This document shows, piece by piece, positions 1 to 7,200 of a stretch of DNA of 7,983 bases. This DNA comes from Chitinophagaceae bacterium. GTDB taxonomy: Bacteria; Bacteroidota; Bacteroidia; Chitinophagales; Chitinophagaceae. Below the pieces are notes generated by a model. It searched no databases and was not told the origin of the DNA. It saw nothing but the letters and a program-made list of their open reading frames with translations. Numbering within the stretch: position 1 is the stretch's first letter; each line of letters begins with the position of its first letter. The DNA lies in assembly GCA_014379785.1 (NCBI GenBank), contig JACMLD010000386.1:1-7983 (forward strand), written 5' to 3'. Made by a program: the position numbers and the translations under genes.

Positions 1-176
1 GCATCATTCAACACCTCATAGGCTTCAGCAGCTTCCTTGAATTTGTCCTCCGCAGACTTATCGCCCGGATTTCTGTCAGGATGAAACTGCATAGCCACCT
101 TGCGGTATGCCTTTTTGATCTCCTCGGTTGTGGCGGATTTCGTCACACCAAGAATCTCATAATAATCTCTTTTCAT
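1..176 (-). CDS. dnaJ: Chaperone protein DnaJ, N-terminal part (J-domain), cut by window edge
   Basis: Co-chaperone of the Hsp70 DnaK: it delivers unfolded clients and stimulates DnaK ATP hydrolysis in the cytoplasm. The 58 complete codons visible begin MKRDYYEILGV and contain the J-domain hallmarks: the YYEILGV helix I start, the basic helix II (KKAYRKVAMQFHPDRNPGD) and the diagnostic HPD tripeptide at residues 32-34, then helix III (FKEAAEAYEVLND). The frame stays open to base 1, so the Gly/Phe linker, zinc-finger and C-terminal domains lie outside the window. That it is full DnaJ rather than a shorter J-protein is inferred from its place directly after grpE, 30 bp away on the same strand. 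The ATG at 174-176 gives the canonical DnaJ N-terminus. Confidence 0.95.
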   Translation of the reverse strand, partial: MKRDYYEILGVTKSATTEEIKKAYRKVAMQFHPDRNPGDKSAEDKFKEAAEAYEVLND

Positions 177-206
177 GAGCGCTTAAACACTTTTATCTTC
201 CGTTAT

Positions 207-773
207 TTATTTACCAACCACCACTTTCGCGTGACGGATTATCTTATCATTCAGATAGTATCCCTTTTGAACTTCGTCCAGTACTTTTCCTTTCATGTCT
301 TCTGATGGAGCAGGAATCTCGGTAATCGCCTCGTGTATATCCGGATTGAATTCCTGTCCAATGCTTTCCATCACTTTAAGACCCTTTGAAAGAAGTGTAT
401 TCTTAAACTTTCCAAATACGAGCGAAACGCCCTCTCTCACCTGCTGAATGTCATCCGTAGAAGCCAGCTGTTTCTGCGCTCTTTCCGAATCATCCAGCAC
501 GTCCAGCAATGACGAAATCACTTCTTTCCCCGCAGTCTGAATCAGTTCGAGTTTCTCCTTGGCAGTTCTCTTGCGGAAATTATCAAACTCGGCCACGTGA
601 CGGAGATACTTGTCTTTGTATTCCAGCACCTGTGCTCTTTCCTTTTCAAGTTCTTCATGGTGACTGTCATTGGTGCGTTGTTCTGCAGTAATTGTTTCCG
701 CCGCGTCGGCAGCTTCGCTGTTAACAGATTGATTCTGAACAGATTCGTCTTTTTTTACATCTTTTTCTTTCAT
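207..773 (-). CDS. grpE: GrpE, nucleotide exchange factor for DnaK
   Basis: GrpE releases ADP from DnaK and so resets the DnaK-DnaJ cycle; it works as a cytoplasmic homodimer. The protein has 188 residues, a normal length. Residues 1-40 are acidic/polar and probably disordered, residues about 40-100 form the long dimerising helix and include AEFDNFRKR (61-69), a GrpE hallmark, and residues about 140-188 are the beta-wing domain. The PROSITE-type GrpE signature is intact: FNPDIHEAI (142-150), then GYYLNDKIIRHAKVVV (171-186). The ATG at 771-773 is the first in frame that gives the usual charged Lys/Glu start. grpE precedes dnaJ by 30 bp, so the two are almost certainly cotranscribed. A Bacteroidota-type promoter lies upstream at 812-840. 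No CIRCE operator (TTAGCACTC-N9-GAGTGCTAA) was seen, so any heat-shock control is not visible as that element. Confidence 0.97.
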   Translation of the reverse strand: MKEKDVKKDESVQNQSVNSEAADAAETITAEQRTNDSHHEELEKERAQVLEYKDKYLRHVAEFDNFRKRTAKEKLELIQTAGKEVISSLLDVLDDSERAQKQLASTDDIQQVREGVSLVFGKFKNTLLSKGLKVMESIGQEFNPDIHEAITEIPAPSEDMKGKVLDEVQKGYYLNDKIIRHAKVVVGK

Positions 774-811
774 AACACTAACAAATTGACAGAAAATGAA
801 TTTTGAACGGG

Positions 812-840
812 CAAATGTACGTTGTCAATTATTCTGCCAA
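812..840 (-). promoter_or_regulatory. Candidate Bacteroidota sigma-A promoter for grpE-dnaJ
   Basis: On the minus strand TTG (838-840) is followed after 18 bp by TACATTTG (812-819), a full match to the Bacteroidota -7 consensus TAnnTTTG with a -33 TTG at acceptable spacing. Transcription would start near 806, giving a leader of roughly 33 nt before the grpE ATG. The box lies in the divergent gap between grpE and the methyltransferase gene. This is a consensus match by eye, without expression evidence. Confidence 0.55.
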
Positions 841-866
841 GCATCATAGCTGGACAAATTGTCCCG

Positions 867-896
867 TTTTCTCCGGTTAAGTTCACCTTACCTTTG
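867..896 (+). promoter_or_regulatory. Candidate promoter for the rRNA methyltransferase gene, possibly leaderless
   Basis: TACCTTTG at 889-896 matches the Bacteroidota -7 consensus TAnnTTTG. The -33 side is weak: only TTTT at 867-870 lies at the right distance (18 bp). With this box, transcription would start within a base or two of the ATG at 903, so the message would have essentially no 5' leader. The match is short, so the call is tentative. Confidence 0.35.
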
Positions 897-902
897 CCGG
901 CT

Positions 903-2075
903 ATGACAAAAGTTTTCCTTAATAAGAAAATCAGCCGGAGAATTGAGAATGGACACCCCTGGGTTTTTGCCAATGAGGTCAACCGGGTAGAGGGACCGGC
1001 AGAAGGGGGCACGATTGCCGAAGTCTACACACATGACAGTAAATTTCTTGGGAAAGGGTACATGAATCCGCTTTCACAGATACTCGTCAGATTTTTGACA
1101 AGGTCAAAAAATGAGACCATTGATGAAGAATTTTTTTATAACAGGTTGAGCGAAGCCTGGGCGTATAAAAGCAAATTGGGATATACCGAAAATTGCAGGC
1201 TGGTGTTTGGCGAAGCCGATTATCTTCCTGCATTGATCATTGACAAATTCAACGATTATTTTGTGATTCAGACACTGGCGCTTGGTATTGATGTGTGGAA
1301 GCCTGCCATTGTAAAAGCATTGGAAAGGATTTTTAAGCCAAAAGGAATTTATGAAAGAAACGATGTTCCTGTCCGCGAACTCGAAGGACTCCCACAGATA
1401 AAGGGCTTTCTTTCTGAACCATTTGATACCAACATTATCATCAGGGAAAATGGACTTCAGTTTCATGTTGACATAGAAAACGGTCAGAAGACGGGGTATT
1501 TTCTGGACCAGCAGGACAATCGCCGCGCCATTGAACACATTTGTAATGACGCAGACGTGCTGGAGGCTTTTTGCTACACCGGCACCTTCAGTATTCATGC
1601 CGGGCATTATGGCGCAAAGTCCGTTCTCGGTTTGGATATTTCAGAAAAGGCGGTAACACAGGCGAAGCGAAATGCTGAGCTAAACGGACTTCAGGATGTC
1701 TGTAAATTTCAGGCAGTAAATGCCTTCGACGTGCTAAAGGTCTGGTCCAAAGAAGGGAGGCAGTATGATGTTGTAATCCTTGACCCGCCTGCGTTTACAA
1801 AGAGCCGCGAAAATATTCAGAAAGCAATCACGGGCTATAAGGAAATCAATCTGCGTGGCATGAAACTCGTGAAGAAAGGCGGATTTCTGGTGACGGCCTC
1901 GTGTACGAACCTGGTGCAGCCACAACTGTTTACCGAGATCATTGAAATGGCAGCAAAAGATGCCAGAAGAAATTTAAGGCAGGTTACATACCGCGCACAG
2001 GCAAGCGATCATCCGATCATATGGGGTATGGAGAATACGCATTATTTGAAGTTTTTGATAGTGCAGGTATTGTGA
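903..2075 (+). CDS. RlmI-like class I SAM-dependent 23S rRNA cytosine methyltransferase
   Basis: Predicted to transfer a methyl group from S-adenosylmethionine to a base of 23S rRNA. E. coli RlmI, the best-known relative, makes m5C1962; that exact target is inferred. The 390 residues match the family length (E. coli RlmI about 396). Residues about 1-75 form a PUA RNA-binding domain (HPWVFANEV at 18-26), about 75-180 the middle domain, and the rest the Rossmann methyltransferase. Visible motifs are KTGYFLDQQDNR (196-207), the SAM-binding loop VLEAFCYTGTFSIHAG (219-234) with D245 at the end of the next strand, DPPAF (294-298) and TASCTN (331-336), whose Cys334 is a candidate catalytic cysteine. 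The frame is open from 822, but the ATG at 903 gives the family N-terminus (MTKVFLNKKISRRI); the upstream codons look non-coding and overlap the grpE promoter. It stands alone on its strand, divergent from grpE. Confidence 0.9.
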   Translation: MTKVFLNKKISRRIENGHPWVFANEVNRVEGPAEGGTIAEVYTHDSKFLGKGYMNPLSQILVRFLTRSKNETIDEEFFYNRLSEAWAYKSKLGYTENCRLVFGEADYLPALIIDKFNDYFVIQTLALGIDVWKPAIVKALERIFKPKGIYERNDVPVRELEGLPQIKGFLSEPFDTNIIIRENGLQFHVDIENGQKTGYFLDQQDNRRAIEHICNDADVLEAFCYTGTFSIHAGHYGAKSVLGLDISEKAVTQAKRNAELNGLQDVCKFQAVNAFDVLKVWSKEGRQYDVVILDPPAFTKSRENIQKAITGYKEINLRGMKLVKKGGFLVTASCTNLVQPQLFTEIIEMAAKDARRNLRQVTYRAQASDHPIIWGMENTHYLKFLIVQVL

Positions 2076-2085
2076 TTGGTAGGCA

Positions 2086-2191
2086 GTCATTCCGACCGGA
2101 CTCGAGCGCAGCGAGAGGGAGTGGAGGAATCCCCTATTATTACTCAACGATTGATTACTGGCTGGGACCCCTCGGCTTCGCTCGCGGTGAC
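2086..2191. repeat. Imperfect palindromic intergenic repeat (REP/MITE-like)
   Basis: The left arm starts GTCATTCCGA (2086-2095) and ends GAGGAATCCCC (2124-2134). The right arm runs from GGGACCCCTCGG (2164-2175) to CTCGCGGTGAC (2181-2191). The reverse complement of the right arm begins GTCACCGCGAGCGAAG and ends GAGGGGTCCC, so the two arms are diverged inverted copies of one pattern; the left arm is longer by about 20 bp of GA-rich insertion. The arms are more GC-rich than the AT-rich 29-bp centre. Such GTCATTCCGA...GAGGAATCCC elements resemble the short palindromic repeats dispersed between genes in many bacterial genomes; membership of a named family is not established. It lies between two convergent genes and its RNA could fold on either strand, so it may help end transcription of both. 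Confidence 0.6.
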
Positions 2192-2204
2192 GGCAGCAAA
2201 CAAG

Positions 2205-2223
2205 TCAACTGATCAACTGATCA
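2205..2223. repeat. Short tandem octamer repeat
   Basis: The 8-bp unit TCAACTGA occurs twice in a row and is followed by TCA, 19 bp in all. It ends one base before the stop codon region of the small type A sorting-domain gene and follows the palindromic repeat by 13 bp. TGATCA, itself a palindrome, appears twice within it. No function is evident. Confidence 0.6.
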
Positions 2224-2224
2224 C

Positions 2225-2563
2225 CTACCGTGCTACCTGAAACTTTCCGGAATCAATGGTCTTACCAGTCTTGTCTTTTAACTGGAAGATATAAACGCCG
2301 CGATAAAAATCAGTGACGTTAACCACTGTTTTGGCGTTGAGAGTTGTCAGCTCAAAGACTTTCTTGCCGACGAAGTTGAATATCTGGAAGGAATAATTCT
2401 TGTCAGTGCTTTGCTCAATGTCGAAGGTAATTTGTGACACAGCAGGGTTGGGATAGAAGCGGGTAATCCTTGCGGCAGGGTCCTGGGTAGACGAACTGCG
2501 GGTTTGGCTTTTCGCTTGAATCGATGTAATTAGAATAATGGATGCTATGTAAAATATCTTCAT
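2225..2563 (-). CDS. Small secreted protein consisting of signal peptide plus T9SS type A sorting domain
   Basis: A 112-residue protein. Residues 1-20 (MKIFYIASIILITSIQAKSQ) are a Sec signal peptide with cleavage probably near residues 17-20; residues 21-33 are a Ser/Thr-rich linker; residues 34-112 match a type A (TIGR04183-like) C-terminal sorting domain. The hallmarks are FYPNPA (36-41), IFNFVGKKVFEL (61-72), YRGVYIFQLKD (88-98) and a closing Gly-Lys-(x)3 strand (GKFQVAR). Such domains guide cargo through the type IX secretion system across the outer membrane and are usually removed by a PorU-type sortase, which often attaches the cargo to A-LPS. Here almost no cargo is left: only about 13 residues lie between the signal peptide and the sorting domain. 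It follows the peroxiredoxin gene by 93 bp on the same strand and has a possible promoter of its own. The fold assignment is firm; the function is unknown. Confidence 0.85.
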   Translation of the reverse strand: MKIFYIASIILITSIQAKSQTRSSSTQDPAARITRFYPNPAVSQITFDIEQSTDKNYSFQIFNFVGKKVFELTTLNAKTVVNVTDFYRGVYIFQLKDKTGKTIDSGKFQVAR

Positions 2564-2590
2564 AGGCGCTTTGTTGCACTATTAAGTATG

Positions 2591-2621
2591 ACAAGTTAAG
2601 ATTTTCTGGTAATTATGCAAA
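2591..2621 (-). promoter_or_regulatory. Candidate promoter for the small T9SS sorting-domain gene
   Basis: On the minus strand TTTG (2618-2621) is followed after 19 bp by TAACTTGT (2591-2598), which departs from TAnnTTTG in its last two bases. Transcription would start around 2585, leaving a leader of about 22 nt. The spacing is right but the -7 box is imperfect, so the gene may instead be read through from the peroxiredoxin. Confidence 0.3.
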
Positions 2622-2646
2622 CCTTTTGCCAGAAATTTTGCCAGAA
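2603..2646. repeat. Direct repeat of TTTTGCCAGAA with an inverted partner
   Basis: TTTTGCCAGAA occurs at 2624-2634 and again at 2636-2646 (period 12). TTTCTGG at 2603-2609 is the inverse complement of CCAGAAA at 2629-2635, allowing a 7-bp stem with a 19-nt loop. The block lies just after the peroxiredoxin stop in that gene's direction and overlaps the candidate promoter of the next gene. It could be a weak terminator or a protein-binding site, but the stem is too short and AU-rich to be confident. Confidence 0.4.
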
Positions 2647-2656
2647 TTAAGGGAAT

Positions 2657-3133
2657 TTACTTAGCGGCCAGTTCTTTCAACGTTTTGTCAATTTTCTCAA
2701 AATCTGGCAACTCTCCTGCATTCTCCAAAACCTCAGCATATTTGATAATTCCTTGACTGTCAAACACAAATGCCGACCGTTTGTGAACCCCTTTCATCCA
2801 ACCCCCGAACGCGTCATACAGACAGTCAAAGGCCTGGCCGGCTTCCCGGTTAAAATCACTCAGTAACGGAAAGTTTATCCCCTGTTCGGTTTTGAATTTT
2901 GCCAGTGTGGCAGGGGAGTCTACCGAAATTCCCAGAACCCGCGTTTTCATTTTATTGTAAACAGCCAGTGCATCACGCACATTGCACAACTCCTTTGTGC
3001 AAACACTGGTAAATGCCAGGGGGAAAAAGAGAAGTAACGTCGACACTGATTCGTTCTCTCTGAGTTTGACGAGTTTTCTGTCACTGTCGTGTAACTGAAG
3101 TTCCGGCACAGCTTGTCCAATTGAAAGGCTCAT
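2657..3133 (-). CDS. Thiol peroxidase of the PrxQ/BCP-AhpE group (AhpC/TSA family)
   Basis: Reduces hydrogen peroxide and organic hydroperoxides with a cysteine thiol; expected in the cytoplasm, since no signal peptide is present. The protein has 158 residues, typical of 1-Cys/atypical 2-Cys peroxiredoxins. The active-site motif PxxxTxxC is intact in FFPLAFTSVCTKELC (36-50): Pro38, Thr42 and peroxidatic Cys45. Cys50 lies five residues further on, as the resolving cysteine does in PrxQ/BCP proteins, while the surrounding sequence (PLAFT, NVRD) is closer to AhpE. Arg119 (KRSAFVFD) fits the conserved active-site arginine. The ATG at 3131-3133 was chosen because it yields the family start (MSLSIGQAVPELQL); an open extension to 3253 would overlap the PorP/SprF gene and carries no family sequence. 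It follows that gene by 49 bp and may be cotranscribed, though its job is probably general peroxide defence. Confidence 0.9.
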   Translation of the reverse strand: MSLSIGQAVPELQLHDSDRKLVKLRENESVSTLLLFFPLAFTSVCTKELCNVRDALAVYNKMKTRVLGISVDSPATLAKFKTEQGINFPLLSDFNREAGQAFDCLYDAFGGWMKGVHKRSAFVFDSQGIIKYAEVLENAGELPDFEKIDKTLKELAAK

Positions 3134-3182
3134 AGTCTCATTTTGTGAAACTAACAAAGCAAGACACAAGAAAGTTGAAAAA

Positions 3183-4202
3183 TCAGAATCTTGGACAAAG
3201 TACCTTATCGCGAGATGAATTGTACCTGTCAAGGAAGCCTGCATAGACAACACTCAGTTCAAAACCTCCGCGGCCCTGACTCACCGTTTTCAACTGGGAA
3301 ATATTCACATCATAACTGAGACCGATCGAAAAAGGGTCATAATCAATCTTCACCACCGGAATCAGGGCATCTTTCCAGCGTAAAAACGCACCGAAATGAA
3401 GCGTATACAGCGGTGCATCAGGCGAATCCCCCATTTTATAAGAATACAAAGCGCCACCAATTGTTTCCTTAAAAGTACCCTGCGAAGAATGGTCGGCCTG
3501 CAAGGTGAAATAGGTATAGTCGTCCACATTAAACTTCAAACCCCCTGAAACTACGTATTTCGGATTCAAAGCACCCGCGGCGGTCCGGTAAAATGAGTTT
3601 CTGGGTCTGTTCAGGTGATGATATGCAAAACCAACAAAATAGCTGTGCTTGTCATCGGTACCGAAAACTGAATTGTAACTCACTCCAACCGCCCCGTCAA
3701 AATAATTGAATTTGGGAGTAGCGAAGGCTTCTCCGTCCGCCAGCGCCGGATTGTAAGCAACACCATCGAACTGGGCATTCGTTGTCACCTTTGACCGGTC
3801 AATTCGTTTTTCCACTATCCCGCCCATAAAACCCACAGAAATATAGCTGTTCTTATTGCCGTTAACCGACTTATGATAATTGAGCGCAGGCATGATCTGG
3901 GTGGTGGTCAAGCCCACAGTACCTGCCTTGTCGTACAACATCTGGAGACCGATGGTAAGAAAATCATCGCCTTTACCAACCGGTGCCTTGTACTCGGCAT
4001 TGAGCGAGCCTGTTTTATAAGCGTTTGTGAAGCTGTTCCACTGGTCGCGGTAGACCATCTGCACGCGAACATCACCACTAAAAATTCCAGCCAGCGAAGG
4101 ATTTCTCAGAAGCGGAGCCTCATAAAATTGTGAGAAATGGAGATCCTGTGCGGCGACTCCCAGCGAAGTCACGCAAAGCATCATGAGTAAAAAGTTTTTC
4201 AT
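3183..4202 (-). CDS. PorP/SprF family T9SS outer-membrane protein
   Basis: Members are outer-membrane beta-barrels; SprF of Flavobacterium johnsoniae is needed for export of the gliding adhesin SprB, and PorP of Porphyromonas gingivalis is a core T9SS protein. The predicted 339 residues begin with a Sec signal peptide (MKNFLLMMLCVTSLGVAAQ), then the family signature DLHFSQFYEAPLLRNPSLAG (20-39), then alternating polar/aromatic strands to the end, and close with CPRF, a usual ending for the family. The ATG at 4200-4202 gives a clean signal peptide; an ATG at 4218-4220 (MSKRVVMKNF) would add a more basic n-region and cannot be excluded, while the GTG at 4236-4238 abutting the upstream stop is unlikely. 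It lies 36 bp after the PKD/CHU_C gene on the same strand, the arrangement seen for SprB-SprF pairs, so it is probably the dedicated partner for that cargo. Confidence 0.92.
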   Translation of the reverse strand: MKNFLLMMLCVTSLGVAAQDLHFSQFYEAPLLRNPSLAGIFSGDVRVQMVYRDQWNSFTNAYKTGSLNAEYKAPVGKGDDFLTIGLQMLYDKAGTVGLTTTQIMPALNYHKSVNGNKNSYISVGFMGGIVEKRIDRSKVTTNAQFDGVAYNPALADGEAFATPKFNYFDGAVGVSYNSVFGTDDKHSYFVGFAYHHLNRPRNSFYRTAAGALNPKYVVSGGLKFNVDDYTYFTLQADHSSQGTFKETIGGALYSYKMGDSPDAPLYTLHFGAFLRWKDALIPVVKIDYDPFSIGLSYDVNISQLKTVSQGRGGFELSVVYAGFLDRYNSSRDKVLCPRF

Positions 4203-4238
4203 AACAACCCGTTTTGACATACAAATTTCAAAATTCAC

Positions 4239-7200
4239 TTATCGTAGCAGAGTAACGTTGCCTCTGGTTGTGATCACTGCTGCATTCTCACAAATAATAT
4301 CAATCAAGTATACATATGTATCTGAAGGTGCAGGTTTACCCTTATAAGTTCCATCCCATGCCGCTGCTGCATCATTCGCCATAAAATTTCTCTTCTCAAA
4401 AACCGGTTCGCCCCAGCGATTGAAAATCCTTATCGCCTGTATTTTGTCGATGCCCCGGCCGCGTGGATAAAAAAGGTCATTGCTGCCATCATTATTTGGT
4501 GAGAATGTATTTGGAATAAAAAAGTTCTTGTCGTTACAAAGCACTATCAGGGTCACATCCCTTCCGTTTGCACAGCCGTTGCTGTCTGTAACGGCAACAC
4601 GGTATTTGGTCGTAAACTGCGGTTTGGCAAATGGAAATGGACAGTTTGTACAACTCAGGTTGGTCGACGGACTCCAGCTGTAAGTTATTACATTGCTGCT
4701 GTACTTCATCGGTATCGTGATGCCTGTGCCAACTATGAATGAGGTATCTCCGATAACATCTATAACCGGCAATGGATAAATAGTAATTGGTGTGCTGGTA
4801 GTGTCTTTGCAGCCAACGCTATTGGTGGCTTCGAGGCGGACAGTATAATTGCCCGGAGCCGGATAGGTATAGGTTGGATTCTGCAAATTCGACCCCACTC
4901 CATTTCCGAAATCCCATTTCCAGCTGATAGCCGTATCAGGAGGTATCACAACATTACCCTGAAAATTGATAATTGAATTTGTACAGGTTGCTGCAGGTGC
5001 CGTAATGATCGGGTTCGGTGTTGCCAGTACCCGCACAGTATCTGTCAATACTTTTGTACAACCCGCTTCCGTTGTTACCGTGAGCGACGGAATATATAAA
5101 CCCGGCTGCGTGTATTTGTGTACTGCATCCTTTGTAGTCGCCGTATTGCCATCGCCAAAATCCCACACTGATGAAGTTATCGGGTCGTTTGCAATGGTAT
5201 AGTTTGTAAAAAACACATCACCGCTGTCGCAGAACTTCTTTCTGTCCATCCCAAATATTGGTTCTGCTCCCAGAACCCGGATAGTGGTCGGTCCGCCAAT
5301 GCCGACCGCGCAATTCTGACTATCGGTCAGCAATAAGAAAGGAGAATAAAAACTCGGAGTAGGATAGAAATGCTGAAACACTTTTTGCTGCGACGAATCG
5401 ATCTTGCCGTCTCCAAAATAAAACGTCATACGTGTTGACGATGGTGTGGTCAGATTAAAATCGACCAGCAAAGAGTTACATGAAGTGACCGGTGTATAAC
5501 TGATGACAGTCTCCGCGTAAGGATTATGAACATTTACAACTGTCTGCGCAGAATCAATACATCCGCCGTATCCTGTTACATACAGAGTGGCTGTATATGT
5601 ACCATATGTATTGTAAAAATGCGTTGGATTTTTTAGGGATGAAAGTCCGCCATCACCAAAATCCCAGACGAAAGATTCATAGTCTTTACCATTGAAAAAG
5701 AATTTCGTTTCGAGTGGAGGACAAATGGTGGTCGTGTCTGTGACGTTCAGTCCCGGCTTCGGCGCTTTGATAGAAATATATCTTTGCCTGGTAAGAGTAT
5801 CGGAACATCCGAGAGAGTCTGTGATAACAAGTTTTACATTATAAACGCTGTCGATCTTTGCATAACTGTGCAATGGATCCTGGAGCGTTGATGTACCTCC
5901 GTCGCCAAAGTCCCATGCCCAGGTGAGACCCTTGCCCAGAGAAGAATCCCTGAACTGAAGCGGGGTTCCAGGGCAGTAGGTGGTAAACTCCGCACCAAAA
6001 GCTGTTTTGGGTTTGGTGATGATTGCACCAACCGTTGACACATATGTATCACTGCAACCTATATTGTCTTTTACCGTAAGCGTTACTGTATAGATTCCGG
6101 TATCCGCATATACATGCGTGAAAGGCGGAGCAGTAAATGTCTGAGTTTTTCCGTCACCAAAATCAAATTTCCATTCTATGATTGTACCTACACTGATAGA
6201 GGAATCGTTGAAAGTGACCACGGTGTTGCGACAACCGCCATCGTTGGCTGTGCCAAATCTTGCGGTCGGACCGGTCACCTGAACAGCATTATTAATGACT
6301 CGATTGGAGGTACATCCGTTGATGTCAGTAATGGTCAGGCCAATATTATAAAATCCGGTAGTTGGAAAACCAGTATTGAATGTTCTTGGTGCAGAAATGG
6401 GACCACTGCCATTGATGGTCCAGTCGTAAGAAACAATATTCGCGGGGTCGCTGTTGATAGCTGTAAAACTTACATTTTCATTTCTGCAAACTGCTGCTTT
6501 ACTCACTGAGAAATCAGCTGTTTCGTTTACAAGCTTTACTGTCTTGGTTACTTCATGCGTACAGGCGCCATTGACTACTGAAAGTTTGACGTTGTAGGAA
6601 CCGTATGCAGGAAATACAAAAGTTGGCGATGGACCCGCTGATGTTGAGTTACCCGGGTCTCCAAAACTCCAGGTATAACTGATGGCGCCATATGCCGGAT
6701 CAGTCTTTGACTGATTTGTAAAGTTGACCGATAATTTATTCGCACAGTTAACCGCGAAATCAAAATCAGAAAGAGGCGGAAGTGCTCTTACAAATCCTGG
6801 TTTAATAAGCGTTTGCTCGCAACCGTTATTGGTAACGGTCAGCTTGATATCAAACAGACCGGTGTCTGCAAAAACATGCAAAGGATTTTTCAAGGTTGAA
6901 GTGGTGCCATCACCAAAATCCCAGAGCCATTGGTCACCGGTTGATGACAAGTCGGTGAATTGAATAGAAGCCGATGCACAGGCAGTGGTGGGGGCGGAAG
7001 AAAAATCAACCACTGCAGGGGTGCCGACTTTTACGGCGTTGTTGATGATAACAGAGTCTTTACATCCATCCGTAGTAGTGATCACCAGCTTCAGCGTATA
7101 GTTTCCCGTACTGGCATAAGTGTGTGAAGGGTTTGGAAGGGTGCTCGTCGCGCCACCATCGCCAAAATCCCAGAAATAGCTGGCCACCCCATCTACCGCA

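Noticed and set aside
822..902. Upstream in-frame ATG extension of the methyltransferase by 27 codons
   Set aside because: The extension lies in the divergent promoter region, overlaps the grpE promoter box, and has no family counterpart; the PUA domain begins right after the ATG at 903.
770..1012. 80-codon open frame on the minus strand upstream of grpE
   Set aside because: It overlaps the divergent promoters and the start of the methyltransferase gene and has no recognisable features.
1104..1607. 167-codon open frame on the minus strand
   Set aside because: It lies wholly antisense to conserved methyltransferase sequence, shows no recognisable domain, and is explained as a shadow frame.
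2021..2212. 63-codon open frame on the plus strand crossing the palindromic repeat
   Set aside because: Its first part is the methyltransferase C-terminus in another frame and the rest is the repeat itself; no protein features are present.
3134..3253. N-terminal extension of the peroxiredoxin frame by 40 codons
   Set aside because: It would overlap the 3' end of the PorP/SprF gene and shows no peroxiredoxin sequence; the Met at 3131-3133 gives the normal family start.
6114..6509. 131-codon open frame on the plus strand
   Set aside because: It is antisense to the PKD array, low in stop codons because of that array's codon pattern, and resembles no known protein.
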